A stretch of DNA of 64,000 bases from Sulfuricurvum sp. (GTDB lineage Bacteria; Campylobacterota; Campylobacteria; Campylobacterales; Sulfurimonadaceae). Shown in pieces: positions 1 through 9,332 of the stretch; the stretch's first letter is position 1, and every line of letters begins with the position of its first letter. A program made the position numbers and the translations under genes. The notes beneath the pieces are model-generated. The model had not been told where the DNA came from. It made no database searches and was given only the letters and a program-made list of their open reading frames with translations. Where the stretch lies: assembly GCA_024637295.1 (NCBI GenBank), contig JAGXFL010000008.1:62001-126000 (forward strand), given 5' to 3'.

Positions 1-827
1 ACGGAAGCCACATTCAAACATTGTTACTCACATTCTTTTTCCGTTATCTTCCAAAAGTGGTTGAAAACGGCTATTTGTACCTCGCACAGCCACCGCTTTA
101 CCGCTACAAAAAAGGGAAAAAAGAGATCTATTTCAAAGATGATCGTGTTATGAATGCGTTTTTGATTGAAAATGGGATTGAAGCATTGGAATTGGACAAT
201 CTCAATGTCGGTGTTAATGATCTTGTCTCTTACTTTAAAATGGTCGATCATTATCGCAGTACTTTGGATGCTCTAGAGCGTCGATATGCATTGGTTGAAT
301 TGATCCGTTATTTTATTGAAAATCCTGATTTGATCGGGCTACCGATGAAAGAGCTCTATACCCATGTTGAAAGTTTCTTGAATATCAAAGGAAATAACAT
401 CCTTTCAAAAAGTATCAGCGATGATAACATGCATCTGTTTGTACAAACGAAAGAGGGATTAGAAGAACTTCATGTCAATGACGAGCTTTTTGCTTCTCCA
501 CATTTTGCAGAAGCGAATTATATTTTCCAAAAGATACAAGATTGGAACTTACCGCTTGAGGGCGATTTGTTAGAGTTATTGACAACGGTAACCGATTATG
601 CAAAAAAAGGGTCATATATCCAACGCTATAAAGGTCTGGGTGAAATGAATCCTGAACAGCTTTGGGAAACAACAATGACTCCTGAAAATCGTATCTTGCT
701 ACGTATTACGGTAGATGATGCCGAATCAGCAAGTGACTCATTTGGTCTCTTTATGGGTGATGATGTCGAGCCTCGTCGTAACTATATCGAAACGCATGCT
801 AAAGACGTCAAACACTTAGATATCTAG
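1..827 (+). CDS. gyrB: DNA gyrase subunit B, C-terminal part (5' end outside window)
   Basis: This is the C-terminal third of the ATP-hydrolysing subunit of DNA gyrase, which introduces negative supercoils together with GyrA. The frame is open from base 3 and begins inside the TOPRIM metal-binding region with [16 protein letters not shown], so the ATPase and transducer domains lie upstream of the window. The conserved [15 protein letters not shown] stretch sits near base 625, and the protein ends in KHLDI as epsilonproteobacterial GyrB proteins do. Campylobacterota usually lack ParE, so GyrB is preferred over a topoisomerase IV subunit. The stop at 825-827 lies 3 nt before the next start, suggesting cotranscription with the downstream gene. 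Confidence 0.95.
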   Translation, partial: GSHIQTLLLTFFFRYLPKVVENGYLYLAQPPLYRYKKGKKEIYFKDDRVMNAFLIENGIEALELDNLNVGVNDLVSYFKMVDHYRSTLDALERRYALVELIRYFIENPDLIGLPMKELYTHVESFLNIKGNNILSKSISDDNMHLFVQTKEGLEELHVNDELFASPHFAEANYIFQKIQDWNLPLEGDLLELLTTVTDYAKKGSYIQRYKGLGEMNPEQLWETTMTPENRILLRITVDDAESASDSFGLFMGDDVEPRRNYIETHAKDVKHLDI

Positions 828-830
828 TTT

Positions 831-2225
831 ATGACCTATACCGAGAAAAAAGAACGCTCATATCGTTTTACGTTAGCATTACGGATGGGCTTACCCATCT
901 TTTTGATGAGTATTATCGCCTTGTATGCTCTTTTTTCGCAACCGTACTCTACCCTTGCTTCTCTTATCGTTTTAGCACTACTACTATTTGCTATGGCGGT
1001 CTATTTTCTCTTTTTTCTAATTAATCAAAGCAGCTATGAACATATTACTGAATCCATTACACATACTTTTACCCCTGATTATTTTTTTACCCGTTTTGAT
1101 GATTGGACAAAAGGGAAAATCGGGACATTAGCCATGATAAGCACCGATAATCTTGCTGGAATAAATGAACGCTATGGGGTTAAAAACGGAGACGATGTTC
1201 TTAGAGCTATAGCTGGACAGATTAACAATTTTTTTAGTGATAAAGAGATTAAAAAGTTACCGATTTGTCGTTTTAAGGGGGGTGATTTTATCCTTTTATT
1301 GACAGGAGAAAAAGAAAAAAACAGTGCTTTGATTGAACTTTTTTTAGCTAAATATGATGAAAGTCTGGTCAATGAGATCGAAGTTAAGCTTTCAGCGGTT
1401 TTGCTGGACACCAAACATCTTAAACAACCGCAAGAGATTGTGACACGTCTGTATGAATTACAATACGCTAACAAAGAAAAAAAGACCTTTACGGACCGCG
1501 ATGAAATTATCCCGCAAGAACTTGAAACATCAGTTTTAGAGTCACTGAGTTCACAGCGCTATTCCCTAGCATTGCAAACAGTTGTTTCAGAAAAATTATT
1601 GATAAGCGAGATATCGTTTAAGTTGGTAAATAAAAAGGGAGGTTTTATCCACCAAAGCCGTTTTATCCCTTTTTTAAATCGTATCGGAAAGATACGGGAA
1701 TATGAGAGTAATATTTTAGAGAAAACGGTTCAGCTGGTTTGCGAAGATGATCAATGCTATGTAATAACTATCTCGTCGGTTACCTTGCGTAACGGTTTGT
1801 TTTTTCAGCATGCACTAGAGTTGTTGCAACGCTATCCGGATGCTAAAAATAAAGTGATCATAATGTTTGATGAAAAAGAGTATTCCCCACATATCAAACG
1901 ATTTAAAGAACAAATTGCTCAGTATCGTGCTGTTGGCTATAAAATTGCTTTGGATAAATATGGGGTCAATCATACGACGATGATGTATCTCAAAGAGATA
2001 GAGGTAGATTTTGTCCGTTTTGATCCTCTTTATGCGCGCCATATCAAAGAAGAAAAATATCAAAATATTCTTCAAGGACTCAATATCTCTGCCCATCTTT
2101 GCGGTGTGGCAACATGGATAGGGATGATAGAGGATGAAGAGAGTGATAAAATCGTTAAAGGGTTAAAAATAAATAATCGTCAGGGTAATTTTTACGGAAA
2201 AATAACACTAAAGGAAGAAAAATGA
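831..2225 (+). CDS. Membrane-anchored protein with degenerate GGDEF and EAL domains
   Basis: The 464-residue protein has two hydrophobic segments (about 17-37 and 42-65) that anchor it in the inner membrane. A GGDEF-like domain (about 95-215) follows, then an EAL-like domain (about 225-460). The GGDEF signature is replaced by RFKGGDF, so cyclase activity is unlikely. The EAL signature is also gone (ISEISFKL where EALxR is expected), the DDFG loop reads DKYG, and the final QGYYF-type motif reads RQGNFYG. Both domains therefore look catalytically dead, and the protein is more likely a c-di-GMP-related scaffold or receptor (inference). Its stop overlaps the queF start (ATGA), indicating translational coupling. 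Confidence 0.75.
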   Translation: MTYTEKKERSYRFTLALRMGLPIFLMSIIALYALFSQPYSTLASLIVLALLLFAMAVYFLFFLINQSSYEHITESITHTFTPDYFFTRFDDWTKGKIGTLAMISTDNLAGINERYGVKNGDDVLRAIAGQINNFFSDKEIKKLPICRFKGGDFILLLTGEKEKNSALIELFLAKYDESLVNEIEVKLSAVLLDTKHLKQPQEIVTRLYELQYANKEKKTFTDRDEIIPQELETSVLESLSSQRYSLALQTVVSEKLLISEISFKLVNKKGGFIHQSRFIPFLNRIGKIREYESNILEKTVQLVCEDDQCYVITISSVTLRNGLFFQHALELLQRYPDAKNKVIIMFDEKEYSPHIKRFKEQIAQYRAVGYKIALDKYGVNHTTMMYLKEIEVDFVRFDPLYARHIKEEKYQNILQGLNISAHLCGVATWIGMIEDEESDKIVKGLKINNRQGNFYGKITLKEEK

Positions 2226-2614
2226 AATATGGAGAACAAATCGTTGCCGATTTTGACATTGAAAAAGATTTTGAGATCTGGGCTAATGCTCACGAACGAG
2301 ACTATGTAGTTAAAGTGACTTTGCCAGAGTTCACCTGTCTGTGTCCTCGCAGCGGATATCCCGATTTTGCGACGATCACGATCGAATACACACCGGATAA
2401 GTTTGTCGCAGAGCTCAAAGCTATCAAATTGTATATTAATTCGTTCAGAAACCGCCATATTTCGCACGAAAACAGTGCAAACGAGATCTATAGCCTCTTT
2501 GAAGATAAAATCGCTCCTAAACGCTTAAAAGTGGTTGCAGATTTTTATCCGAGAGGTAATGTTCATACGGTGATCGAGATTGATAGTGAGAGAAATGGAG
2601 CATCTGCCCAATAG
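2222..2614 (+). CDS. queF: NADPH-dependent 7-cyano-7-deazaguanine reductase (QueF, short type)
   Basis: QueF reduces preQ0 to preQ1 with NADPH in the cytoplasm, a step of queuosine tRNA modification. The 130-residue length fits the short, single-domain (YkvM-like) type of the tunnelling-fold family. The nucleophilic Cys lies in FTCLCPRSGYPDF (about residues 36-48), and the family motif ELKAIKLYINSFRNRHISHE follows at about 61-80. The protein ends with a PRGNVHTVIEI strand typical of the family. The start at 2222 overlaps the preceding stop and has GGAAGAAAA upstream. No other queuosine gene is adjacent. Confidence 0.93.
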   Translation: MKYGEQIVADFDIEKDFEIWANAHERDYVVKVTLPEFTCLCPRSGYPDFATITIEYTPDKFVAELKAIKLYINSFRNRHISHENSANEIYSLFEDKIAPKRLKVVADFYPRGNVHTVIEIDSERNGASAQ

Positions 2615-2633
2615 GCAGACTTAGGATGAAAAA

Positions 2634-4589
2634 TTAAAATCTGTAGGTATAGGTCAAATTAGCATTACGACCCCAATGGTGAGGAATGGTGTTGGTCTGA
2701 TTGCCATAGTTGAGATCCGGGGCATAAATATTTTCATCCAGCAGATTATCTAGATACAAAGCAATTAGGGAGCGATTTGCTTTCCCTATTCCCCACATCT
2801 TTGCGGTATCGATTGAGATGTTGGCGGTTAAAAGATTGTAAGCTTTTGCTGTTGGATTGATAGCAGGTGCATTTGTCTTGGTTGCATTGAGATCCGTTGA
2901 TGTTCCGATATAACTGTTAAAGATGCCGATGTTCATTCCATGAATTCGTTCATAGTTGATCCCTGCTTTTGCCATAATGTTTGGGGCGAAGGTACTGTCT
3001 GCTATTTCATTGTTTGTTTTATTACCTTGATAGCTAAGATTTCCGACGAGATTGATCCCCTCGTATACTTCGGTACGACCTTCTAGTTCCACTCCTTGAT
3101 ACCGCACGAATCCTTGATTCTCATGGGATGGAGGAGTAGAACCTGTTCGGACAATCAAGTCTTTGTGCATAGTGTCGTATAGCGTGAGAGCGAGGTAGTT
3201 TTTTGGTGTTTGATAAATGAACTGAAGATCGTATGTTTTAACTTTTTCGGGTGCTAAATTCGGATTTCTGGTCAATGCTGCAGCAACAAGGTAAGTCTCA
3301 ACAAAATTGGGTGAGCGATAGGCTTCACTGTAGAGCAGTTTGATCCAAAAATTATCTCCCAACCCTTGTATAAATCCCGCACGTGTTGAGTAATCTGAAT
3401 CCTTTTCTTGGGGTTTGTTCCATTGTACACCACCGATGATCTTTTGTTTAGGAGAAAGCATATAATCGATTTGGGTGTAAGCACTTAGGTTATGCAGTTC
3501 GATGGGATCAAGAAAGCGGTCAAAGGCAGTACCGTTTTTTACGTAATTAGCACCGAAGAGAATATTCAGATCGGTGTACACATTACCGCGTACAATGGTC
3601 TCAAACATCTCTGAGCGGTCTTTGTAATGATTACGTCCCAGATCTTCTTTGATCTGCCATCCGACACTGCTTACGCTGGTGGTATAGTTTACCGAAGCAT
3701 CCCATCCTGGCGTGATGTCATACACATAGCCAACATCAAAAAAGTATCTTCGTTTATCGACTTGCTCAGAGGGGAGCTGAAAGTTTGAATTGGCGCGGCT
3801 TGGGCTGTTGTCCATGACCAATGCGTTCAATGTAAAGTTTTTATAGCTTCCGTTGATCAGGAGATTGTCACTTTTTTCATCCATGACATAGGTACCTTGA
3901 ATCCCATTCATGTCTGTGATCCCTTCAATAGCATCACCGTGAGATCGTATGGAATTAACACCAATATTAAGAGAATAATCAGCATTTCCTATAAGCGTTG
4001 AAAGCTGAAGTTGACGTCGGTTGAAGCTTCCTGCGCTAAGATCGACTTGAGTCTCACTGATGGAATCTTGAGCATTTTTGGTGATGATATTGATGACTCC
4101 CGCCATCGCATTGGTACCGTAAATGACGGATCCTGGACCCCTAACGACTTCTATATGATCAATGGTCTCAAGCGGAAAACCTTGATAGATATCAAAATTG
4201 ACCCCACCATCGGTCGCTTCTCTCATGGGTCGTCCGTTAAGTAAGATCAATACTGATCCTTCATTGTGTGCGGAATTCATCCCCCGTATAGAAGCCTTTG
4301 TCTCTCCCCATTGATGAGAACTTCCAATTTGCATCCCAACTAGACGGTCAATAACATCACGCAAATGGCGTGCGCCAAATTGGTGTATCTCTTGCGATGA
4401 GACGACCGTGACAATACCAGAAGCCAAGTGTTGAGACTCAGCACGTTTAGAGGTGCTGGTGACTTCGATGTTCATCAGATCTTCGAGTGAAAGAGTGGAG
4501 AGGGCATCCGAGACAGCTTTGGATTCTGTTTGGTCGCTTGCTTGCAGTATCATGCAGCAGGCTAGGGATAAAAAAAGTAATTTGTTCAT
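2634..4589 (-). CDS. TonB-dependent outer-membrane receptor
   Basis: This 651-residue protein has a signal peptide (1-17, MNKLLFLSLACCMILQA). A plug domain (about 40-160) follows with typical features: DLMNIEVTSTSKR near the start, then LRDVIDRLVGMQI, and VVRGPGSVIYGTNAMAGVINIITK. The rest forms a 22-strand-type barrel ending in an aromatic residue (YTYRF), as needed for BAM insertion. Such receptors import iron chelates, cobalamin or other scarce ligands using TonB energy; the substrate cannot be told here. It is the last gene of a minus-strand operon with a histidine kinase, a YfiR-like protein and an EAL response regulator, so it may sense or import the signal for that pathway. No ExbBD/TonB genes are nearby. 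Confidence 0.85.
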   Translation of the reverse strand: MNKLLFLSLACCMILQASDQTESKAVSDALSTLSLEDLMNIEVTSTSKRAESQHLASGIVTVVSSQEIHQFGARHLRDVIDRLVGMQIGSSHQWGETKASIRGMNSAHNEGSVLILLNGRPMREATDGGVNFDIYQGFPLETIDHIEVVRGPGSVIYGTNAMAGVINIITKNAQDSISETQVDLSAGSFNRRQLQLSTLIGNADYSLNIGVNSIRSHGDAIEGITDMNGIQGTYVMDEKSDNLLINGSYKNFTLNALVMDNSPSRANSNFQLPSEQVDKRRYFFDVGYVYDITPGWDASVNYTTSVSSVGWQIKEDLGRNHYKDRSEMFETIVRGNVYTDLNILFGANYVKNGTAFDRFLDPIELHNLSAYTQIDYMLSPKQKIIGGVQWNKPQEKDSDYSTRAGFIQGLGDNFWIKLLYSEAYRSPNFVETYLVAAALTRNPNLAPEKVKTYDLQFIYQTPKNYLALTLYDTMHKDLIVRTGSTPPSHENQGFVRYQGVELEGRTEVYEGINLVGNLSYQGNKTNNEIADSTFAPNIMAKAGINYERIHGMNIGIFNSYIGTSTDLNATKTNAPAINPTAKAYNLLTANISIDTAKMWGIGKANRSLIALYLDNLLDENIYAPDLNYGNQTNTIPHHWGRNANLTYTYRF

Positions 4590-4654
4590 GGTTTAGTTCT
4601 CATCTATAGGTTAATGTAATATAATACAATATTGTTACTTCCCTTTCTTAGGGC

Positions 4655-6226
4655 TTAAAGAGAGATAGCTTGTTGACTTTTTGCCAATAAAAGGGGAATT
4701 GTAATCGTGAACTTTGTCCCTTTACCCGGTTCGCTTTGCAGTGTTATGGTCCCTTTGAGTTTTTGGGTGACAAGATTGTAGATGATATTTAGACCCAGTC
4801 CCGATCCACCGGTATTTCTTTTGGTAGTGGTGAAGGGTTCAAAGGCGATTGCGCGCATGTTATCATCCATACCTTGGCCGTTGTCTGTATAGGTTAACAC
4901 AATGTTGTCCGATTCTATATGATAATCAATGGTAATCGTGGGATCGGATGTCTGGTCGTTAAACCCGTGCAGAAGAGAATTTTGGATGAAATTGGTGAGA
5001 ATTTGAGCATAGACGCCAGGGTATGATTTGAGGGACAATTTGTGATCCCCACTGAGATTTACGGTCACGGGAACTTTTTTTAGGTTGTTGTGAAAGGTAA
5101 GAAGTATCTCCTGCAGGTATTCATATAGGTTAAACTCTCGCATGTCTTCAGCACCTTGATCGACAGAGATGCGTTTAAAACTGCGTATTAAATCAGCTGC
5201 TTGCGTCAAGCTTTTGAGCAAGAGATTAGAGGTTTCGTTCAGAATCTGAAGCCCTTGTTCCATGGTAGATTTTTTTAGGGTTCCCGCTTCCATCAAAGCT
5301 AATAGGTTTTTGCTCTCTTTTAGGATGATAGAGCCGCCGGTAATCGCATTTCCAAGAGGGGTATTGACCTCATGTGCCACACCGCTGACCAGATTTCCCA
5401 AAGCGGCCATTTTTTCGGACTGAACCATTTGAAGTTGTGTTTTTTGAAGGGCATCCAGAGAGTCTTGAAGCTCTTTTGTTCGTAATGCAACGCGGGCTTC
5501 AAGTTGGGTCGTAAGCGATTGCGTTTCATTGAGCAAGTGGTTGAATGAACGGTATAAAGAGGTGATCTCATTATCTGATGCGTACGATACTCGTATCGAA
5601 TAATTGCTGCTATCAGCGATGTTTTGGGCGGTATTGGACAAATCTAAAACGGGCTGAAGTATTTTTTTACTCAAATGACGAGCCATCCCATAGACCAATG
5701 CTAGGAGTATCAACGAAAAAAGGGCAAGAGAAGAGAGCATGTTGAGCAAAAACTTGCTGATTCTATCGCTTTTTCTTTCGATGGAGAGATAACCTAAGAT
5801 CTGTTCCCTTTCTTTGATCTCAATCGTTGTTGTAAGATTTCCAAAAATCCATGGCTTCCAAGTGGTGTTATGATAGGCATTTTGCACGGGAGGCATTGTG
5901 GCGGAGATGGATCTTTTGTTTGTAGGTGAATAGTATGCCAATGGCACTTTTTGTGTATCGTAAACAACGACGCTAAGGATGTCTTGGTTGTTTTTTAGAT
6001 AGTGCAGTTGCTCATTCATCCCTTTCATATCTAAAAAGGCCAGCGAAGCAGCGGTCATATCGGCTATGAGCTGCGCTTCCAGAGCACTTTGGGCTTTGAG
6101 GGTGTGCTTTTCATGGTTGAGGGTATACCAAAGATGAAATACGGTTCCAAAAAGGAGAATGGCAATACTGGTCATAACCAAAGAGAGGATAATCTGAGAC
6201 GTGATAGAATATTTGTTGGTCTGCAT
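4655..6226 (-). CDS. Sensor histidine kinase with CHASE8-like periplasmic domain
   Basis: The 523-residue inner-membrane kinase has TM1 at about 10-33, a periplasmic domain at 45-150, TM2 at 160-182, HAMP at 183-240, a HisKA dimerisation domain with the phospho-accepting His285 in GVAHEVNTPLGN, and a HATPase domain (N box NFIQNSLLHG; G boxes DNGQGMDD and GGSGLGL). The periplasmic stretch AQLIADMTAASLAFLD, followed by DILSVVVYD, resembles the CHASE8 domain of the diguanylate cyclase YfiN/TpbB, which is repressed by YfiR. A YfiR-like gene lies immediately upstream (1 nt gap), so the pair may form the same contact. The cognate regulator is probably the REC-GGDEF-EAL protein two genes upstream (inference). 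Confidence 0.87.
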   Translation of the reverse strand: MQTNKYSITSQIILSLVMTSIAILLFGTVFHLWYTLNHEKHTLKAQSALEAQLIADMTAASLAFLDMKGMNEQLHYLKNNQDILSVVVYDTQKVPLAYYSPTNKRSISATMPPVQNAYHNTTWKPWIFGNLTTTIEIKEREQILGYLSIERKSDRISKFLLNMLSSLALFSLILLALVYGMARHLSKKILQPVLDLSNTAQNIADSSNYSIRVSYASDNEITSLYRSFNHLLNETQSLTTQLEARVALRTKELQDSLDALQKTQLQMVQSEKMAALGNLVSGVAHEVNTPLGNAITGGSIILKESKNLLALMEAGTLKKSTMEQGLQILNETSNLLLKSLTQAADLIRSFKRISVDQGAEDMREFNLYEYLQEILLTFHNNLKKVPVTVNLSGDHKLSLKSYPGVYAQILTNFIQNSLLHGFNDQTSDPTITIDYHIESDNIVLTYTDNGQGMDDNMRAIAFEPFTTTKRNTGGSGLGLNIIYNLVTQKLKGTITLQSEPGKGTKFTITIPLLLAKSQQAISL

Positions 6227-6227
6227 T

Positions 6228-6758
6228 TTACTGTCCTACCGTATCGATAACTGTTGCAAAATTGAGCAACTTGTAGCTGGCATTTAATTTAGCATTGGTC
6301 AGATTACGCTGATTGATGACGAAACGATAAGCATTTTTTTCCAGATAAAAAGAGATCATCCCCCCTTTTTTCGCATCGTCTTTATCATCGCTTACAACCA
6401 ATACATTGTTTTTTTGAAATTTATTTAGCTGAGCGCTGTTTTGTGCGGGTTTAGAGCCCCGGTAATAGAGAATGGTGCACGCAGAGAGATCTTGTGAGGA
6501 TGCCCCCGCAGCTAATGAAAGAACGTTAAGCGGGCGGTTGTTGAAGTAACGGGATGCATAAGCCTTTTCCAAGGTAGTAACAAACGCGTCGTCGTTATAA
6601 ACGCATACGTTGTATCGCTCAATCGGATTGGGCCACTCGATAAACATCGCAAAGCGTTCTAAGTAAGCGGCTTTGATACTCTCTTCGGATAGGGCATACA
6701 TGGCGGTTGTTATAGAGACTTGAAACAATAATCCAAAGAGGAGGCTGGGGTATTTCAT
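6228..6758 (-). CDS. YfiR-like periplasmic protein (DUF4154 family)
   Basis: The protein has a signal peptide (about 1-22) and then SEESIKAAYLERFAMFIEWP, the diagnostic start of the YfiR/DUF4154 family (AAYLxxFxxFxxWP). In Pseudomonas, YfiR sits in the periplasm and represses the diguanylate cyclase YfiN. The ATG at 6756-6758 is preferred over an upstream TTG because it overlaps the previous stop as TGATG, giving coupled translation. The histidine kinase downstream carries a YfiN-like periplasmic domain, so this protein may gate that kinase instead of a cyclase (inference). Length of about 176 residues is normal for the family. Confidence 0.85.
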   Translation of the reverse strand: MKYPSLLFGLLFQVSITTAMYALSEESIKAAYLERFAMFIEWPNPIERYNVCVYNDDAFVTTLEKAYASRYFNNRPLNVLSLAAGASSQDLSACTILYYRGSKPAQNSAQLNKFQKNNVLVVSDDKDDAKKGGMISFYLEKNAYRFVINQRNLTNAKLNASYKLLNFATVIDTVGQ

Positions 6759-8461
6759 CAAATGAGGTCCGGTTTTGGTTCTCCAAAAAAATAACCTTGG
6801 GCATAGTCAATTCCCATGGATTTGACAACTTCATAAACTTCAGCATTATGGACGAATTCCGCAACGGTTTTTACCCCCATTTTTTTGGTAAAAAAGAGAA
6901 TTGACTCAGTAACGGTTCTGGATTTTGGATTGGTGTCGATGTCTTTGATGTAGACTCCGTCTATCTTGATAATGGAGAGGTTGAGGGCACCGATCTGGGC
7001 AAAGTTGGAACATTGCACTCCAAAGTCGTCCAAACAGAGGTTATACCCAAGGGCAGTAAGTTTGTGAAGATTTTCTTCTGCAAGTGGATTGTTTAAGATA
7101 CTGCTTTCTTCGAGAATCTCAAAGTAGATACGATTAGGGGCAATGTCATATTGAAGTCGTATGTTCTCTATAAATTCTATGAAGTTGGGTTCACCGAGGT
7201 CGTGATCAGTAATATTGATCGAAAAAGAGAGGGTGGTATCGGCAAATTTTGCACAGGCTTGGATAAACATTTTTTCGGTGATTTGCTGTAGCAATCCGGC
7301 ATACCGTGCGGTACTTAGAAATTGAAAGGGGGTGTAAATAACCCCATCGCGTTCAAGACGCACCAAGGCCTCATATTTGACGATCTTGCCGGTTTGGCAC
7401 TCCACAATGGGTTGAAAATAAGCGTGTATCTTATTGGTGTCAAGAGCTGTTTTAAGCCATTTTGTCCATTTGGTATTTTCCTTGATTTGTTGGATAACTC
7501 CTAGATCATCTGAGTAATATTGAATCCGATTACGGCTGAGTTTACGTGCTTGGCGAAGAGCGATCTCGGCTTTTTGGATCATGTTACCGACGTCGTGTTC
7601 CACAATACCGATGGTGACATTGACACGATGTTCCACCCCTTGAATGGTGTATGTTTTCATGTAAAGAGCATTTTGGATCTCTTTGACATCCAATTTAAGA
7701 TTTTGACTGGAGGTAAAAGGGGTTAAAATAGCAAAAATATCGGCTTCAAGTCGGTAAATACTCCATCCCTCTTGACCCATTTTTTGTAAAATGTGTGCAA
7801 ATTGGATGAGCATCTGATCCCCGACCTCAAATCCATAGACATCGTTGATCATACTAAACGAGTCAATGTTAAAGAGCATGAGTGACATAGGTTCAGTGAT
7901 GTCCAGAGCAAAGTTGAGTTTTGCCCGATTCCCAAGTCCCGTCAGCGAGTCGGTGATAAGAGCGGTGTATATTTCATCTTTTTTGTTTTCGAGATCGACG
8001 ATGTGCTTATACTGGGAAAGAGAGCTTCGGATGATGGTATACAATCGATCGGTAGTAAGCTCTGTTTTTTCTTTGTAATCGTTGATGTCGTAATGGTCGA
8101 TCACATAGCGTTCAGGGGATACTCCCGGTTGACCTGTGCGGATGATGATTCGAATGCGATCATTGTTGAATCGATGGCGGATGGTTTTGACAAGGTCAAG
8201 CCCAGCTGAATCTGTTTCCATGACTACGTCTAGCAAGACGACCGCTATGTCGCTGCGTTGTTCAAAAATAGTGACCGCTTCTTTGGCACTGTAAGCTGAG
8301 AGAAACAGGATTCCTTTATGCTCATAGGAAAAATCATGAAGGGCGAGCTTGGTAATGGAATGGACTTCACGGTCATCATCCACAATCAATACGATCCATG
8401 TATCCTTTTTGGGAGTGATTTCACTATCCTCTGAAGCAAATAAAAGTTCATCTGAAGACAT
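6758..8461 (-). CDS. Response regulator with degenerate GGDEF and probably active EAL domain
   Basis: The 567-residue cytoplasmic protein starts with a receiver domain (about 20-160; acidic triad VDDD, phospho-acceptor Asp78 in VVLLDVVMETD). A GGDEF domain (about 175-305) follows in which the signature reads YRLEADIF and is therefore inactive. The EAL domain (about 325-565) keeps key residues: KYEALVR, the Asn in SINIT, FEILEE, LDDFG, IKIDG, VAEFV and QGYFF. It is thus likely a c-di-GMP phosphodiesterase controlled by phosphorylation. This receiver subtype (LLDVVMETD, IRTGQPG, DINDYKEKTEL) is also seen in REC-DUF3369 regulators. It is the first gene of the operon that encodes YfiR-like protein, kinase and TonB receptor. 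Confidence 0.88.
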   Translation of the reverse strand: MSSDELLFASEDSEITPKKDTWIVLIVDDDREVHSITKLALHDFSYEHKGILFLSAYSAKEAVTIFEQRSDIAVVLLDVVMETDSAGLDLVKTIRHRFNNDRIRIIIRTGQPGVSPERYVIDHYDINDYKEKTELTTDRLYTIIRSSLSQYKHIVDLENKKDEIYTALITDSLTGLGNRAKLNFALDITEPMSLMLFNIDSFSMINDVYGFEVGDQMLIQFAHILQKMGQEGWSIYRLEADIFAILTPFTSSQNLKLDVKEIQNALYMKTYTIQGVEHRVNVTIGIVEHDVGNMIQKAEIALRQARKLSRNRIQYYSDDLGVIQQIKENTKWTKWLKTALDTNKIHAYFQPIVECQTGKIVKYEALVRLERDGVIYTPFQFLSTARYAGLLQQITEKMFIQACAKFADTTLSFSINITDHDLGEPNFIEFIENIRLQYDIAPNRIYFEILEESSILNNPLAEENLHKLTALGYNLCLDDFGVQCSNFAQIGALNLSIIKIDGVYIKDIDTNPKSRTVTESILFFTKKMGVKTVAEFVHNAEVYEVVKSMGIDYAQGYFFGEPKPDLI

Positions 8462-8507
8462 TTTTCCCCTTTTTTCTCAGTACAGCTAAATATGTATAGG
8501 TTCACTT

Positions 8508-8513
8508 ATTATA
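8508..8513 (-). promoter_or_regulatory. Candidate -10 box for the EAL regulator operon
   Basis: On the minus strand the sequence reads TGCTATAATAAG, with a perfect TATAAT about 47 nt before the ATG at 8461. No clear -35 is visible, as is common for housekeeping promoters in this phylum. AAAAGGGG just before the ATG serves as ribosome binding site. Confidence 0.5.
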
Positions 8514-8543
8514 GCATTGATTGAAAAAAATGGGTAATAAATA

Positions 8544-9329
8544 TCACCCGAATTTACCGGTGATATATTCCTGTGTTAATTTTTCTCTTGGGGTGACAAA
8601 CAGTTTTTCGGTCTCTCCCAATTCGATGAGTTCTCCAAGATACATAAATCCGGTGTAGTCACTAACGCGGGCAGCTTGTTGCATGTTGTGTGTGACGATG
8701 ATGATGCTCACGCGCTCTTTGAGCTCGATGACGAGTCGCTCAATCCCTTGCGTAGAGATTGGGTCAAGTGCCGATGTTGGCTCATCAAAAAGCAATACTT
8801 CCGGTTCTACGGCAATGGCACGGGCGATACAAAGACGCTGTTGCTGTCCCCCTGAAAGACCGTTAGCATCATGCTTAAGGCGATCACCGACTTCTTTCCA
8901 GATAGCTGCATCTTTGAGTGCTTTTTCGACACGGTCGTTTAGCTCGGTTTTATTCTTGATCCCTTGAAGACGCATACCGTAGGCCACGTTATCAAAGATG
9001 GACATAGGAAACGCAGTCGGTTTTTGAAAGATCATCCCGATTTTAGTTCGCAAGTGGATCAAATCCTCTTTGGCACCCAAAATGTTGCGTCCCTCAAATT
9101 CGATCTCACCCGCATAACTGTTACCTGGGTATAGGTCGTGCATACGGTTAAAAGAGCGAAGAAGTGTCGTTTTGCCACATCCTGATGGTCCAATGAGTGC
9201 CGTAATAGAGTGTTTTGCGATGGGCATGGTTACTTTTTTCAAACTGGGAGCCGTGGCACCTTTGTAGGTAAATTCAAAATCACGTACATGCAGTGCGCAC
9301 TCTTCTTTGATATCAATAATACTTGCCAT
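8544..9329 (-). CDS. pstB: Phosphate ABC transporter ATP-binding protein PstB
   Basis: PstB is the ATPase that powers high-affinity phosphate uptake through PstCA. The 261-residue protein shows Walker [18 protein letters not shown] (about 47-63), the ABC signature [14 protein letters not shown], Walker [14 protein letters not shown] and the switch His in [20 protein letters not shown] after Walker A and the [21 protein letters not shown]-loop segment are characteristic of PstB rather than other ABC ATPases. It is the last gene of the pstC-pstA-pstB string, 3 nt after pstA, and phoU lies at the far end of the same strand block. Confidence 0.96.
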   Translation of the reverse strand: MASIIDIKEECALHVRDFEFTYKGATAPSLKKVTMPIAKHSITALIGPSGCGKTTLLRSFNRMHDLYPGNSYAGEIEFEGRNILGAKEDLIHLRTKIGMIFQKPTAFPMSIFDNVAYGMRLQGIKNKTELNDRVEKALKDAAIWKEVGDRLKHDANGLSGGQQQRLCIARAIAVEPEVLLFDEPTSALDPISTQGIERLVIELKERVSIIIVTHNMQQAARVSDYTGFMYLGELIELGETEKLFVTPREKLTQEYITGKFG

Positions 9330-9332
9330 GAG

